NCBI GenBank assembly: GCA_006503475.1
Contig: RSEH01000186.1
Coordinates: 30,517-94,516, forward strand
Reading direction: 5' to 3'
Source: Stentor roeselii
Lineage: Eukaryota; Ciliophora; Heterotrichea; Heterotrichida; Stentoridae
DNA: 64,000 bases
Below are positions 52,901 through 62,045 of the stretch, one piece after another. The notes beneath the pieces were generated by a model that saw nothing but the letters and a program-made list of their open reading frames with translations, searched no databases and had not been told where the DNA came from. The stretch's first letter is position 1. Each line of letters begins with the position of its first letter. A program made the translations under genes and the position numbers.

Positions 52901-55900
52901 CGCTTTTTAACAAGGAACATGTCAGGAACAACGTCTCTGAAGCCGCAGCTGGTCTTTGCTCCTGGGTCTTGGCACTTGAAAAGTATTATCATGTCAACCA
53001 AGACATTCTTCCAAAGCGCAAAAGGCAACAGGCAGCTGAAGAAGACTACAACACCTTGATGAAAGCCTTGGAACTCAAAGAAAGCGATTTAAGAAAAGTT
53101 CAAAATGAAGTGGCAAGGCTTCAAAATGACTTAAATTTAACTGTCAGTGAAAAGGAAAGACTTGAAAGGGAAGTTGAAAATTGCCGCAAACAACTGGAAA
53201 GGGCTCAGAAATTAATTGAAAGCATGGGAGGTGAAAAAATCGCTTGGACTGAAAAAGCTCAAAAGTTAGCTGAGGTGTTAATTACTATCACTGGAGATAT
53301 TCTTATTGCTGCTGGAACTATCGCTTATTTGGGACCTTTTACTTCTGGGTATCGTTCGCAGATCATTGAGAAGTGGATCGCTTCGGTTAAAACTAAGGCT
53401 ATACCTAGTAGTGAAATGTTTTCTTTGCAGCTTTGTGTTGGAAACCCTGTTACTATTAGGTCTTGGAATATTGATGGACTTCCTAGAGATGCTTTTTCTA
53501 TTGATAATGCAGTCATTATGTCCAAGTCAAGTAGATGGCCCTTGCTTATTGACCCTGAGTCTCAGGCAAATAAATGGATAAGAAAGATGGAGAATAAGGA
53601 AGATCAACTCTTGATCATTAAACTTGCTGATAAAGACTTTTTAAAGAAACTGGAAAGGAAAATCACTTATGGACAACCTGTCTTGCTCGAAAATGTTGGA
53701 GAGGACTTGGACCCAAGTCTTGAACCTCTTTTGTTGAAACAAGTTGTTAAAAATGTACTCAAACTCGGGGATTCTGAAATTGAATATAGCCGGGACTTCA
53801 AGTTTTACATCACGACTAGACTTCGAAATCCTCATTATTTGCCTGAACTCTCCACAAAAGTAGCTCTAATAAACTTCATGATAACCCAAGAAGGTCTAGC
53901 CGACCAGCTTCTAGTAACAGTAGTAGCAGAAGAGCAGCCAGAGCTCGCAAAAAAGCGAGAACAGTTGATCCTTCAATTCGCAGAAAACCAAAAGAAGCTA
54001 AAAAACATCCAAGAAAAGATCCTATTAATAATGAGTACAAGTTCCGGAAACATCCTAGACGACGACGAGGCAATAAACGTCTTATCCCAGTCAAAAATCG
54101 TATCAAACCAAATCGAGCTCGAACAAGAAAGTGCAAAAATCACAGAATCCAAGATAGAAGAAACTCGAATCCAATACAGTGGATTCACCGACTGTATCGC
54201 GCGTTTATTCTTCTGCATCACTGACTTATCAAACATCGACCCAATGTACCAATACTCTTTAGACCTCTTCAACAACATGTACCTAAAAGCCATTCGCGAC
54301 ACTGAAAAATCAGAAGAACTTGAAATCCGTCTTAATGTCTTAGAAAAGACTTTCACAAAACTTCTTTATACCAACATCTCCAGATCACTCTTTGAAAAAG
54401 ACCGCCTCTTGTTTTCTTTCAACCTTTGCTTGAAATTCATGGACTTTCGAAAGGAACTTGATGCTGAAGAGCTTCGGTTTTTGATAACTGGAGGAGCGGC
54501 TTTGGATGAAAAGTATCCAAATGTCCCTGATACCACCTGGCTTACTGAAAAGTCTTGGAATGAGATTTGTAGATTGAGTAAATTACCGACTTTTCAAGGA
54601 TTTTCTAGTGATTTTAAAGAAAGAATTGATGAATGGAAAATGATTTTTGATGCAGGTAGTCCTGCACAATGTAAATTTCCTGGATATTGGAATTCAAAAG
54701 TATCGGAATTTCAGAAACTTCTTATTTTGAGGTGTCTTAGATTGGACTGTCTCATCGGAGCTATTACTGACTTTGTTGCTTCGAGGATGGGGAAGGAGTT
54801 TGTGACTAGCAGTCCTTTGAAATTGAAAGAAATTTATCTGGATTCGAATCGATGCTCGCCACTTATTTTTATACTTTCTCCTGGGTCTGACCCTTTCAGA
54901 GCTTTGAAAAAACTGGCTGAGTCTACTAATAAAGTTCTTCATACTCAGTCTCTTGGACAGGGACAAGGAGCTGCTGCTGAGATGACTATTTCTTCTGCTC
55001 TTGAAAATGGAAGTTGGGTGTTGTTGATGAATTGTCATTTAGCTGAAAGCTGGATGGGTACTTTGGAACAGATTGTTCAGAATATTCAACCGGAAAGTAA
55101 ATCTGCTGGGAAAGAGTTTAGACTTTGGCTTACTTCTTATCCGTCGACTAAGTTTCCGGTCACTTTGCTGCAGAATGGAATTAAAATGACCAATGAGCCT
55201 CCAAAAGGACTTAAGTCCAATTTGGCCGGATCTTTTACCAAGGATTTTATCACAGATCCGAAAGTTTTTAATGGGTGCAAAAGAGAAAAGGAATGGAAAA
55301 AACTCTTATATGGACTTTGTTTTTTTAATGCTGTGATACAAGAACGTAGACTTTATGGATCTCTTGGCTGGAACATTCCTTATGAGTTCTCAGAAAGTGA
55401 CTTAAGGATATCTGTTCAGCAACTTAGAGATTATTTGGACTTGTCGCCTAAAAAGATTCCTTTTGATGCACTTAAGTACTTGGCTGGTGAATGCAATTTC
55501 GGAGGACGAGTAACAGACGACAAAGACCGTCGTTTAATTCTAACCTTACTAGAAGACTACTACACAGAAGACCTTTTCAAAGAAACCTACCGCTTCGCTA
55601 ACCTAGAAGACTTCATTTCTCCACCAACAGGTGACCACAACAGTTTCATGTCCCACATCGAGTCTCTTCCAAGTTTAATCCCAACCGAAATCTACGGATT
55701 TCACCCAAACGCCGAAATAACCAAAAACCTAAACGAGGCAGTTTCCCTATTCAACTCGATGTTACTGACGCAAAGTAGCCAAACCTCTTCAAAATCTCAT
55801 TCATCGCCAGAGCAAATCGCAATGTTAATCGCCGAGAACATCTTAAACGAGCCTCCCGAAGTCCTCGACGAGGACTTCGCAAACAAAAATTTTCCTCCAA

Positions 55901-56634
55901 GATACGCTGAAAGTATGAACACAGTCCTTACCCAAGAAGTGATTCGTTTCAACAACTTGACCCGCTGCATTAGAAACACTTTAGCTGATCTTATCAAAGC
56001 CGTTGGAGGACAAATTTCAATGTCCGGCCAAATCGAGGCTACTTTAAAGACTCTCTTCGACGGCAGGGTGCCTAAGGTCTGGAAAGACGTGAGTTATCCT
56101 TCATTGAAGCCTCTTGGTGGGTATATGTCGGATTTAAAGCAAAGAATTGAATTTTTTAAGTCCTGGCTTTTGAAGGGTCAACCAGAAGTGTTTGAAATTT
56201 CAAGATTTTTCTTTACTCAGAGTTTTTTGACTGGGTCGTTGCAGAATTATTCTAGGAAAATGAAGGTTCCTATTGATTTGATTAAGTTTAACTTTGAAGT
56301 TACTGAATCAAGTAAGAGACCTGAGGATGGAGTTATTGTTAAAGGGTTGTTTTTAGAAGGAGCTAGGTGGGATTATGAGAATGGGTCACTTGCTGAGAGT
56401 TTTCCTAAAGTGCTTTTTAGTAATTGTCCTGCGGTTTGGTTGAAACCTGCGCAGGAGGTCGAAGAGTTCCCGCATTATAATTGCCCGGTTTATAAAACTA
56501 GTGAGAGGAGGGGAGAACTTAGTACTACTGGACATTCGACTAACTTTGTGATGTTTATCAGACTTAATAGCAATCTACCTCAACAGCATTGGGTTAAAAG
56601 AGGAGTTGCCTTGTTGACCCAACTTAATGATTAA
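43909..56634 (+). CDS. Axonemal dynein heavy chain with N-terminal CCDC81-type HU module
   Basis: 4241 aa in one uninterrupted 12.7-kb frame. Residues about 30-175 contain two HU-like CCDC81 domains (SLTSWLKNQIQQGRSVNLPSFGLFG; ITSIISQIGETLSNIRAEVD then LGTLGRLKS). Then the dynein tail, linker and AAA ring: P1 GPAGTGKTET (residue 1554), P2 GLPFSGKS (1835), P3 GKTGTGKT (2190), P4 GVGGSGRQS (2567), an EF-hand-like loop DFDKNGKVETMD near 2478, the stalk coiled coils and microtubule-binding domain (about 2800-3120), and the C-terminal domain ending HWVKRGVALLTQL. Length and features fit a single-headed inner-arm type (DNAH1/3/6/7/12 group); the exact class is unsure. Drives microtubule sliding in cilia. 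Confidence 0.96.
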   Translation: MDDRETFVSIEKLFSLCAKKSVESNQSLITSLLSQVTLSQCWESLTSWLKNQIQQGRSVNLPSFGLFGTISGQDSKSIGFIPHEVFLTNYSLSFRSTFQSIETEPNVKVNYGSLAKLTNLDKPLCTLAITSIISQIGETLSNIRAEVDLGTLGRLKSTNREVTFMPYLKEKLGMKTGKSSVKRLMEMGKSYDRLPPIEKIRIDTNKIERVEKEKFSKTTSRVKLLEHKELSREMLAAGLNPQARVNNYSSLASDPAALLATRFKKPKLADTKFPPVLDVYSRTLASPMTFNKQYIPVSARIASFYSPFAKRLVIDKESRSIKFIPEELIITLPANLNPLIPMLPTTEGSLKIWATGTDSESLRKDYNEKRYKHYIENEISTEMIAPMNQLWITEILKQVPAEWMGVQAYVVEEMLEQMTNEINKDYYVASRKSILDYVLKDFEQKKRLGIEYNPCPPVEYGEEIFEGINIDEWQNSVMEAKIRIADNLCTCFPASVSLMTLWTRFDEVLLVSIPSKYDIMIIEEFCERQENILINVHSNHINTWLVDSEKAIIEEVTRSVMDSEKASMFYEAACTMMSIQLRQLVTDSIQAYLDFFLTFDLPKSHLPDPSTMIQNIPSTWPNAFLKLRMISKDTVIDFSDSSEKIIEELVKVIYKIIEKFTNTPRPEKTLTKNSGKMTLWNVERDDEIVIKAEEKIRKIAKRSLKISWKALDLYSKYSSLLTDSRKIDLFLHTNPHLHTRGEFTEMISRYESLEKEIRSTCPLRIRLNMIEVDCTEINKSLTKECDEIIKKLNNHIMSRSQERAQKLSRDFDEMTNKLKTRADTEQKLVDSENYKEKCRIEEIPRLFREYEDIIAWFKLLYQTPFQVSEENLAPLKNSNTWVKEILTTLFNAEQRLQSEKDDLSSKLIETRKTFWNELSDIEMEIARHRNDSEETLYRDYSGQIANLKLKLEKDRRQMEDIHDKEIKLGWSPTEFTKLEEARLTIEPYEELWTLVGNFQDRNQAWISTNVKDLDPDEIEREVKQMQGKAKSLVIRLKEKAPRLSDVASFTSLKIDRFMKNIPTMKIVSTKGLTDRHFEKITKILELPPGSFKVDSTTTFKMIQNLDFSSHLEEIQEISLGASREYSNFKQLEKMEKDWENVKFELKEKPEQQTFILTGAAIELIETQLEDQILNVQSMKGSPFAAVYIDRIMRWDNWLQRAQEIIHVWLEVQKYWISLEPVFGSADIQKALSQAYGFFKLAEDEWKRIMSLTFKDPTVRVVTEFKDLYEKLSACLEKFVSVQKSINNFLESKRIFFPRFFFLSNEELLSILKETRDPTQVQPHLKKCFEGIKSLRFDGEKRISAMISPEGEVVELEIIDPSVYEGAVEKWLLKVEEEMIASTRKMIGNSIKTYSESRRSNWVAEHIGQAVLCCSMYQWTINTESRIEKNTLDSYLTVYNNLLTEIVNLVRGEIDHLLRCTLKALIVLDVHCRDVVEELVFRGISNKDDFTWQCQMRYYNDADDKVTVRIINAVLDYTYEYLGNSERLVITPLTDRCYRTLCGAISLLYGGAPEGPAGTGKTETVKDLAKALARMCVVFNCSDGLDYKAMGKFFRGLASTGGWCCLDEFNRIDPEVLSVVAQQLLQIQNAVRENLQEFNFEGNVTRLLKTCNAFITMNPGYAGRSELPDNLKALFRTVAMMVPDYSLIAENVLYSYGFHNARILAQKIVATYKLCSEQLSSQKHYDYGMRAVKSVLTAAGALKRRYPEENEVVLMLRSINDVNLAKFLSHDLPLFEGIISDLFPGVELPEPDYNHLKISLSRQCLALNLQEKDYFFVKIIQLYEMIQVRHGLMIVGLPFSGKSSALKVLAKALSDLSSRNLMGESEVITFLLNPKSISLKQLYGDYDPVGNDWKDGVLSTGFKNFARNETKQRKWLQFDGPVDALWIENMNTVLDDNKKLCLPSGEIVAMSNNMNLIFEVMDLAVASPATVSRCGMIYMEPAKMGWEPIYQSWKTFGMPKTFLENEEIEVNLLVDWLVEPTLRQVETKMKMIAPMMRQNLLVSLLRFFSTTLECLSDSATFEKIEEKDRIKMIDCLFVFSLVWSVGACIIDRRNFNIWLRRILNGDVPEVKNKGKKILPAIPENGNHYDYVFLADQKIWKHWAETGFSNINDQISSKLQPNEVIVPTTDTVRYTYLLENMVRGNIPHVFCGKTGTGKTVYVKDVINNKLETKAESKEGDVKVKQFINVMIGFSAQTGANQVQDTIDGKLDIKRGKGIFGPRPDEICVIFIDDMNMPESEEYGAQPPIEILRQMLDQGGWYDRKDNSFKKLIDFRFISAMGTPGGGRTFLTPRFMRHLSLISLTDFEDDTLLRIFSSILHSVFVNNKFSENVVKLENKIVQASRDIYKTAMEKLLPTPLKSHYTFNLRDFSKVILGICMADPVVLTEGDQVVRLWVHEIFRVFGDRLVDDTDQLWLLGHVRDITKRIFGMNFDTVFNHLDFDKNGKVETMDEIRRLTFGYLLNPLGSTKKYIEMTNFTKMQKSCESSLELFNLSSKKPMDLVLFGFAIEHLARISRIINQSGGHALLVGVGGSGRQSLTRLAVYMSEFSLFEIELKKGYSKSDWNTDLQTLLKKAGGSGEPTIFLLTDSHIKDKSFLEDINTLLNTGEVPNLFAHEEKVEVIEMVRPAAKSESNINDNSLTQLFGFFVSRCKKNLHIVLCFSPIGEAFRTRLRMFPSLVNCCTIDWFTAWPANALVSVASTYFKDLDIDNSIKQACVEMCQEFHSDTINWSAKMLSELKRNYYVTPTSYLELIKAYKNLLTEKRKEISTEKVKFEVGYQKLIHTEGSVGAMQMKLTKLQPDLELAKKKAEEQLVIVEANTKDAEVMEESVKEQELIARQAADEAEAIKRECDQGLAKCMPLLEEANQALKVIQKDDISAIKKMSNPPSLIKDIMEAVCILFDLKPGKKQNPLTMKMEPQWWECSLRVLSQLDFLNNLMDFHKDDITENQIKQLQRFVNDPLFNKEHVRNNVSEAAAGLCSWVLALEKYYHVNQDILPKRKRQQAAEEDYNTLMKALELKESDLRKVQNEVARLQNDLNLTVSEKERLEREVENCRKQLERAQKLIESMGGEKIAWTEKAQKLAEVLITITGDILIAAGTIAYLGPFTSGYRSQIIEKWIASVKTKAIPSSEMFSLQLCVGNPVTIRSWNIDGLPRDAFSIDNAVIMSKSSRWPLLIDPESQANKWIRKMENKEDQLLIIKLADKDFLKKLERKITYGQPVLLENVGEDLDPSLEPLLLKQVVKNVLKLGDSEIEYSRDFKFYITTRLRNPHYLPELSTKVALINFMITQEGLADQLLVTVVAEEQPELAKKREQLILQFAENQKKLKNIQEKILLIMSTSSGNILDDDEAINVLSQSKIVSNQIELEQESAKITESKIEETRIQYSGFTDCIARLFFCITDLSNIDPMYQYSLDLFNNMYLKAIRDTEKSEELEIRLNVLEKTFTKLLYTNISRSLFEKDRLLFSFNLCLKFMDFRKELDAEELRFLITGGAALDEKYPNVPDTTWLTEKSWNEICRLSKLPTFQGFSSDFKERIDEWKMIFDAGSPAQCKFPGYWNSKVSEFQKLLILRCLRLDCLIGAITDFVASRMGKEFVTSSPLKLKEIYLDSNRCSPLIFILSPGSDPFRALKKLAESTNKVLHTQSLGQGQGAAAEMTISSALENGSWVLLMNCHLAESWMGTLEQIVQNIQPESKSAGKEFRLWLTSYPSTKFPVTLLQNGIKMTNEPPKGLKSNLAGSFTKDFITDPKVFNGCKREKEWKKLLYGLCFFNAVIQERRLYGSLGWNIPYEFSESDLRISVQQLRDYLDLSPKKIPFDALKYLAGECNFGGRVTDDKDRRLILTLLEDYYTEDLFKETYRFANLEDFISPPTGDHNSFMSHIESLPSLIPTEIYGFHPNAEITKNLNEAVSLFNSMLLTQSSQTSSKSHSSPEQIAMLIAENILNEPPEVLDEDFANKNFPPRYAESMNTVLTQEVIRFNNLTRCIRNTLADLIKAVGGQISMSGQIEATLKTLFDGRVPKVWKDVSYPSLKPLGGYMSDLKQRIEFFKSWLLKGQPEVFEISRFFFTQSFLTGSLQNYSRKMKVPIDLIKFNFEVTESSKRPEDGVIVKGLFLEGARWDYENGSLAESFPKVLFSNCPAVWLKPAQEVEEFPHYNCPVYKTSERRGELSTTGHSTNFVMFIRLNSNLPQQHWVKRGVALLTQLND

Positions 56635-56650
56635 TGTGGTGAATAATAAT

Positions 56651-57187
56651 ATGGGAGTCTTAACTTTTACCGAGAGTCTTGAGTCGATATATACTGAATA
56701 CGGTAAATACCATCGAAATCGTATGTAGGATTTATTTAGCAACCAAATGATCCACATCTTCGGGGTTCCGGTGATAGTTACAACATTATTTAGTCTCGGG
56801 ATGTATCTTCCTTTCGGCCAAGTGACAGGTTGCTATTGCCAAGCTCACATTGGTATGATTTTACTATTAATGAGCCTTGGTCTTTACCTGAAACTTGATT
56901 TCGTCGCAGGAGTCGTCAGTTGTTTTGTCTATACAGCAGCCTACTTTATCGGGAATCAACTTTTTCTAATGAATGGAGAGAGTCATCTTAAGTTTGTACT
57001 CATCTGTCAAGTCCTCGCCTGGGGAGGACAGTTCATTGGACATGCGATTGAAGGTAGAAAACCTGCTTTACTTGATAATCTTTTGCTCACATTAGCAGCT
57101 CCTTTCTTTGTCGTGTTAGAAGTGATGATGATGTTCGGGTACAAGGCTCACCTGCATAAGTTACTTGAGAATATCAAAGAAGATTAG
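56651..57187 (+). CDS. Mpo1-like (DUF962) membrane protein
   Basis: Exons 56651..56724 and 56740..57187 give 173 aa. The start EYGKYHRNRINQMIHIFGVPVIV carries the conserved YG-YH-N--NQ-IH--G-P motif; the His residues are the likely iron ligands. Four hydrophobic helices follow, with GQFIGHAIEGRKPALLDNLLLTLAAPFFV matching the second conserved block (Q-IGH---E-R-PAL--). Yeast Mpo1 is an ER dioxygenase in alpha-oxidation of 2-hydroxy fatty acids from phytosphingosine; the same reaction is inferred. The ATG is only 16 nt after the dynein stop. Confidence 0.9.
56725..56739 (+). other. 15-nt intron GTAGGATTTATTTAG
   Basis: Phase 2. Removal restores YHRNRINQMIH. Contains an in-frame TAG. A at position 10. 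Confidence 0.94.
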
Positions 57188-57353
57188 ATAGAAAATAATT
57201 ATGAATCTTTGAAAGATGATTTTTAGTCAGATTTTTTTTTAATTGAATAAAAGACCATAATAAAAAAGTATAAATAACTTCCCTTACCAAACTTCCTCAG
57301 AAAATCCAAAATCTTAAAAAACTAAAACATTTTAAACTTCCATCAAAAACCAC

Positions 57354-58298
57354 TCAGAAAAACTTATCTAAAATTAATTTGATCTGTTCAACAATAGTAA
57401 AGGTGATAGCAACATCTAAAACAACTCTCAACATCCTAGTTTCCGCTCCCTTATAAAATCCTCTAACCCCTTCATTTTTCCAAATACTAACCAAACAATC
57501 CAAAGACCCATTAAACTTTTTTGCATCAAGTCCCTGCATCTGAGTTTTAACAACATCAATAGGGTTATTTCCGATGACACTTGCAGCTCCAGCAATAGCT
57601 CCAGCCAAAGCAGTTCTAAAAGTTAAAGGTGAGTTAGGTGCAAGATCATCTAAATACCCTTTGGTCTTATCATACACTAAAAAGCGAATAGCCTGATTTG
57701 AGCTTTGTCTTAAAATAGTAGGAACCACTCCACGATAAACCCCGTTAAACCCTTCATTTGCATAGATAGAGCTAACGCCATTGAAGAAGCCAGAGTACTT
57801 CGGGTTGGGCTTTACTCGATCATGAATCAGTTTCACCTTCAAGGTCTCCTGAGGGGTCACCACGAAAATGGCTTCAGTGGTCCCGGCCATGGCTCCTGAC
57901 AAGAAATTGTTAAGACTTGACTTTTTATTACCGAAGACGTGCTCGTCGTAAAAAGACTTCGACCCGAAGCGGACTCCAGTCTTGGGAATTGCGAAGAACA
58001 ACAAGCAGCCAAGGCCTCTGTAGAGACCAGTGATTCCGTTAGTTTTAACTGTCTCTGAACCTAGTTTAAATGGACCTACTCGCTTCTCAGGGTAAAGCTG
58101 CTGCATTGTTTTTATGAACTCAGCGGGGTAGGTTATGCAGGCTTCTATTGCTCCTGTTATACCTCCGCTTATTGTCATTTTCACGAAACCAGCGTTGGGG
58201 TCTGATGCACCGTGACCTCCGCATTCAACTGGTGATGGAGTCAGGGTCTTTCTGGAAAGCTCTATCATGCGATTAAACATTTTATTGTCAGACGTCAT
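57354..58298 (-). CDS. Mitochondrial carrier, tricarboxylate (SLC25A1)-like
   Basis: 314 aa with three carrier repeats. Each has its PxDExxK-type motif: YPAEFIKTMQQ, TPQETLKVKLI, NPIDVVKTQMQG, each followed by a GxxGxYRG or EGxxGxYxG segment (GLYRGLGCLLFFAIPKTGVRFGSKSFYDE is close to citrate carriers). An N-terminal extension of about 35 residues contains SPVECGGHGASDPN. Exchanges citrate for malate or similar across the inner membrane; substrate inferred from the citrate-carrier-like second helix block. TGA stop. Intronless. Confidence 0.92.
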   Translation of the reverse strand: MTSDNKMFNRMIELSRKTLTPSPVECGGHGASDPNAGFVKMTISGGITGAIEACITYPAEFIKTMQQLYPEKRVGPFKLGSETVKTNGITGLYRGLGCLLFFAIPKTGVRFGSKSFYDEHVFGNKKSSLNNFLSGAMAGTTEAIFVVTPQETLKVKLIHDRVKPNPKYSGFFNGVSSIYANEGFNGVYRGVVPTILRQSSNQAIRFLVYDKTKGYLDDLAPNSPLTFRTALAGAIAGAASVIGNNPIDVVKTQMQGLDAKKFNGSLDCLVSIWKNEGVRGFYKGAETRMLRVVLDVAITFTIVEQIKLILDKFF

Positions 58299-58589
58299 AT
58301 TGGGAAATGTGTGGAGAGGGTATAGTTGAAGTTTTTCAGAGAGATGAAAAAATTTAGAATTTTTTTTTGGTTGGTTTGATTTTATTGAGGAATAGGATTT
58401 AGGATGGTTGAAGGTTTTTTTTTTGGGAGAGTTTTAAGATTGATTTGGATGAAATGATTGAGGGAGATGAGGATTTATTATTTGAGTATTTTTAAAAGTT
58501 TACCTTCAGGAAAAGATTACTGAATAGGGTGTTAAAAATTTAGAACTTTAAAACAAATTCAGTCATTTTTATTTAGGCTAAGTTCTATA

Positions 58590-61500
58590 TTAATTGTTTA
58601 TCCCTGAAGAAATAAAACTATCTTGTCTGCCATGTCTTCTCGCTCTTTCCTTGTCAATTTCTCTCTTAACAAGTAAATTTCTCCCACTTGATTTTCCTTT
58701 GAAAAGATTATAAAACAATTCATAAAACCACAAACAGAACCCGAACATGACAATAGTACCAGGAAAGTCAGTCATAAACTTAAGCATATAATCCATAAAC
58801 TCAACTTGTGGAGACTTGTAAGTAGTAATTCCAACTTCAATTCTCATCAAGTTAATATTAATCCCTAGTCCAGAATATATCCCGATTTCTCTAGGATCAA
58901 CTTCAGTTCCTTTTGCGGGTTGATTTGAGATACTGAGGACATACCCAAGTCGTGAAAACTCTCCAAAAGTATCAATTTCTTTATAATAAGAAGGTAAAAA
59001 CGAGAAGTAAAAATTTGTATCTTCACTTCCTCTAAAGACTAAATCCTTCGTAGCTTCAACATGCTGAGTCACGATGCTATTAGTCCCTGGTATCGACGAG
59101 TGTGTCTTTAACCTGACGTTGATATCAGAGGTATAAGCCAAGGAGTCATTAAAGTAAAACCGTATAAAGTCTCCAGTTTCGATGATATCAGTAGTTTTCA
59201 TATGATAGTAAAACTCACATAAAGGACTTTTGGACTCAATGTGTCTTGATTCAACTTTCACGTTATCACTGTGAGTAAGCTTCATATGTGTAAAAGAGCA
59301 GTCGCCTCGATATGATGAAAACATCATGTAAACCTTTAAAGAGTTATCGTCAAAGTCTTCCTTATCAATCAAAGTGTCAATAGGGACCAGTACTATCTGC
59401 TCTTGTACGTTGGTCATTATATAGTTGTAAAGAGAATCAATAGAAATAGCGATGAGAATAAGTGATGTTATAAAACTGAAATAACCTCCTGGAACAGAAG
59501 GCTCGATCACGAGGGACTTGGGGACTAGTTCTCCATTTTCATCACAGACCTTTTCGACGTGGTTGTTCTTGTAGATGTCGTAGTAGCTCATGAAGATCCT
59601 GACGCGCCAGTCAAGAAAGAAGATGAGAGTGAAAAGAAAAATTATGCCGAAGACTATCACCCAGAGAATCGATTTGAACATTATTGTATTTGGAGGCTCG
59701 TAAAGCTCAGGTTGGTCTTTGTGATGTCTGTAGTGGTGCACTTCGTCCATGTCGCTTTCGCTCAGCCAGTTCTTGCTATTCGCTCCGACATAGCACGTCT
59801 TGTCTTCTGGACAAGGGAGGCATTCTGAACTTTTTTCTTTAGAGTATGTGCCTTCAGGGCAAGGTATACACTGATAAATGCTAGTCGCTCCAATAACAGT
59901 ATTAATATACCCAGCAGGACATGACACACAAATTAAAGAACTATAGTTGCTATAAGTACCATATGGGCAAAACTCACAAGTATCACCAATTTTTTGCATT
60001 CCAAAGCCACAAGAAAGCAGAAGATTAGGAAGTTTCAGATCACTCAATCCAATTTGAACAACAAAATCACTGCTTGGAAAGTTAACTGAAAGTCCATTAA
60101 TATTATACCCCGAATAAATATAAATGGTATTGTTGAAAAATGAAAATGCCGACAAATAAGCAGAATCATTCATATCTGCAATATGATAAACATCTAAAGT
60201 ATTTCTGTTAATCATCCAGATATCATTAAAGAACTCTTGTTTATATCTTTCTCCACCGACAATAAGTACGTAATTTTTATCAATCACATCATAGGCATTA
60301 TGGCATCTGCATGGAAATTTGCTGTTAACAAAACTGATACTTTTCGGAGTCATATCTTTCGACTCTGAAAGATTATATCGAGTGATGTAGCAATGAGGAA
60401 TGTCGATAAGTGAAGAAGACCCGAAGTAAACAGTAACAATTTTATTTCCTTTAATTTCTTCAATACCACAGCCATGTCCAAAGAATCCAGTATCGATTCC
60501 TTTTTTATAATCGTAAAGTTTAACAAAGGTTTCAGTCGAGATATCGAATTCCCAGAGACTGTTAGTGATATGGCTGTCTTCTGCCCCACCTACTGAGTAG
60601 ATCTTCGGAAATTGAATGGCAATGCAGTTGGAGTAAACAGGAGGCGGGCGGATTGTTGACTTCGGGACAATCAACGTCCAAGTCATCGTTTCAGTCTCAA
60701 GTAAAAAGTAATCTTTCTGCAAGACTCCATTGCTGATCCCCCCTGCAATAACCATGTACTTCCCTTCACTTGCAGAGGCATGGAAACACCTTGGAGAAGG
60801 AATACTTCCATAAGACACCACTTCTGACCATGTTAAAGTATCCAAGTCCAAAGTGTATAAATCACCTAAATAAACTCCTTTGTCCTTCCCTCCGAACAAG
60901 TAAAATTTCCCTGCAACATAAACCATTGAAGCGCCAACTCTTCGACTTGGAGAATTGCTTTTTGATAAGAAATTAACTGAGCAGTTCACATTTGTCTCAG
61001 AGTTGTCCAGGTCCAGACGGAATATCGAGTTAACCAACAAGTCATTTGAGAAGCCACCGTTGATATAGACAGAGCCTTCAGAATAAGAGTACCCGAAGCC
61101 ATTTCGTGCAAGTTCATTTCCAAGTTCTTCACATCCAGAAATCGTTAAAGTTTTCCAACCGACTTCGACATTGCTCAAGTCCAGCCTTGCGACTGACTTC
61201 AAGTCTTGAGGAAAGCCTTTTTCATCCAGGTTGAATCCGAAAAAGCTGTAAAAAAAACCTTCATGAACACAGCTTCCACCACGACTGGTGTTGTATAAAG
61301 GGACTCTGAGTTCTAAAGCTTGCCAAGTGGAAAGTGCTAGATTAGGTTGAATGGTATATTTACAGATCTCTGACATAAAAGTAATGTTTTCACGGTTCAC
61401 GTTCTTCCCGGCAAATAAATATAAAGACCCGTCGTAGAACTCCATTTGTCCTCCAGAAAGTCCGAGTTCGAAGCAAGTTGAGTAGTTGGACTGAGTGATC

Positions 61501-62045
61501 CAAGTCACCTTCTCAACATCCATTCTGTTTAGTTCTTACATGTAAAAGTCAAGTAAATTGTCGGCATATGTTTCTGATTTTCCACCTGCCACTGCGAAGT
61601 AAAAGGTGTTGTTGAATGTAAAGGTTGTGTAGGAAAAGCTGTATCTTCTTGAGATTGGATTTGGAGAGAAAAGCTTTACCCATAAGTCCCAAATGATGTC
61701 GTAGTACCAAATGTCTCGGAATATGGCTGTCTCGCCGATTCCTCCAAAGATGTAGTATCGGTCTTTATATAAGAAACTTGAGTAAAAGGCTCTTGTGTCT
61801 GGGTAGAAAATGTTTTGGGATGGTCGATAACGCCAGGTTTCTGAAACTTCGTCGTCGTATATTCGCTGAATGCCTTCTAGAAATGTTGACTCACTTTGTA
61901 AACCTGAATGAAAGTAAAATGTGCTTTGATTCTTCATGTATGTGCTTGAGATACCTCCGTGAGGAGGTGGAGGGATAAAGCTTTGATGCTGGACTTGGCC
62001 TGATACTAGTATCAGGTATATAAGTAGTTGTTGAAATAAATTCAT
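58590..62045 (-). CDS. Kelch-repeat/GCC2-type Cys-rich membrane protein
   Basis: Exons 61540..62045 and 58590..61524 give 1146 aa. Signal peptide MNLFQQLLIYLILVSGQVQ. Kelch blades run from about residue 75 to 640 (YYIFGGIGETAIFRDIWYYD, KFYLFGGKDKGVYLGDLYTL, YMVIAGGISNGVLQKDYFLL, YVLIVGGERYKQEFFNDIWM). Two GCC2/GCC3-type Cys modules follow (CPYGTYSNYSSLICVSC; CPEGTYSKEKSSECLPC), then TM segments (ILWVIVFGIIFLFTLIFFLDW; FITSLILIAISIDSLYNYI; near the end GTIVMFGFCLWFYELFYNLF) and a basic cytosolic tail. Such kelch/GCC2 proteins are large families in ciliates; ligand unknown. The splice adds YIMDVEKV in frame. Confidence 0.88.
61525..61539 (-). other. 15-nt intron GTAAGAACTAAACAG
   Basis: Phase 2. 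Unspliced frame stops at once (M-TAA); removal gives FYIMDVEKV. A at position 10. Confidence 0.95.
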
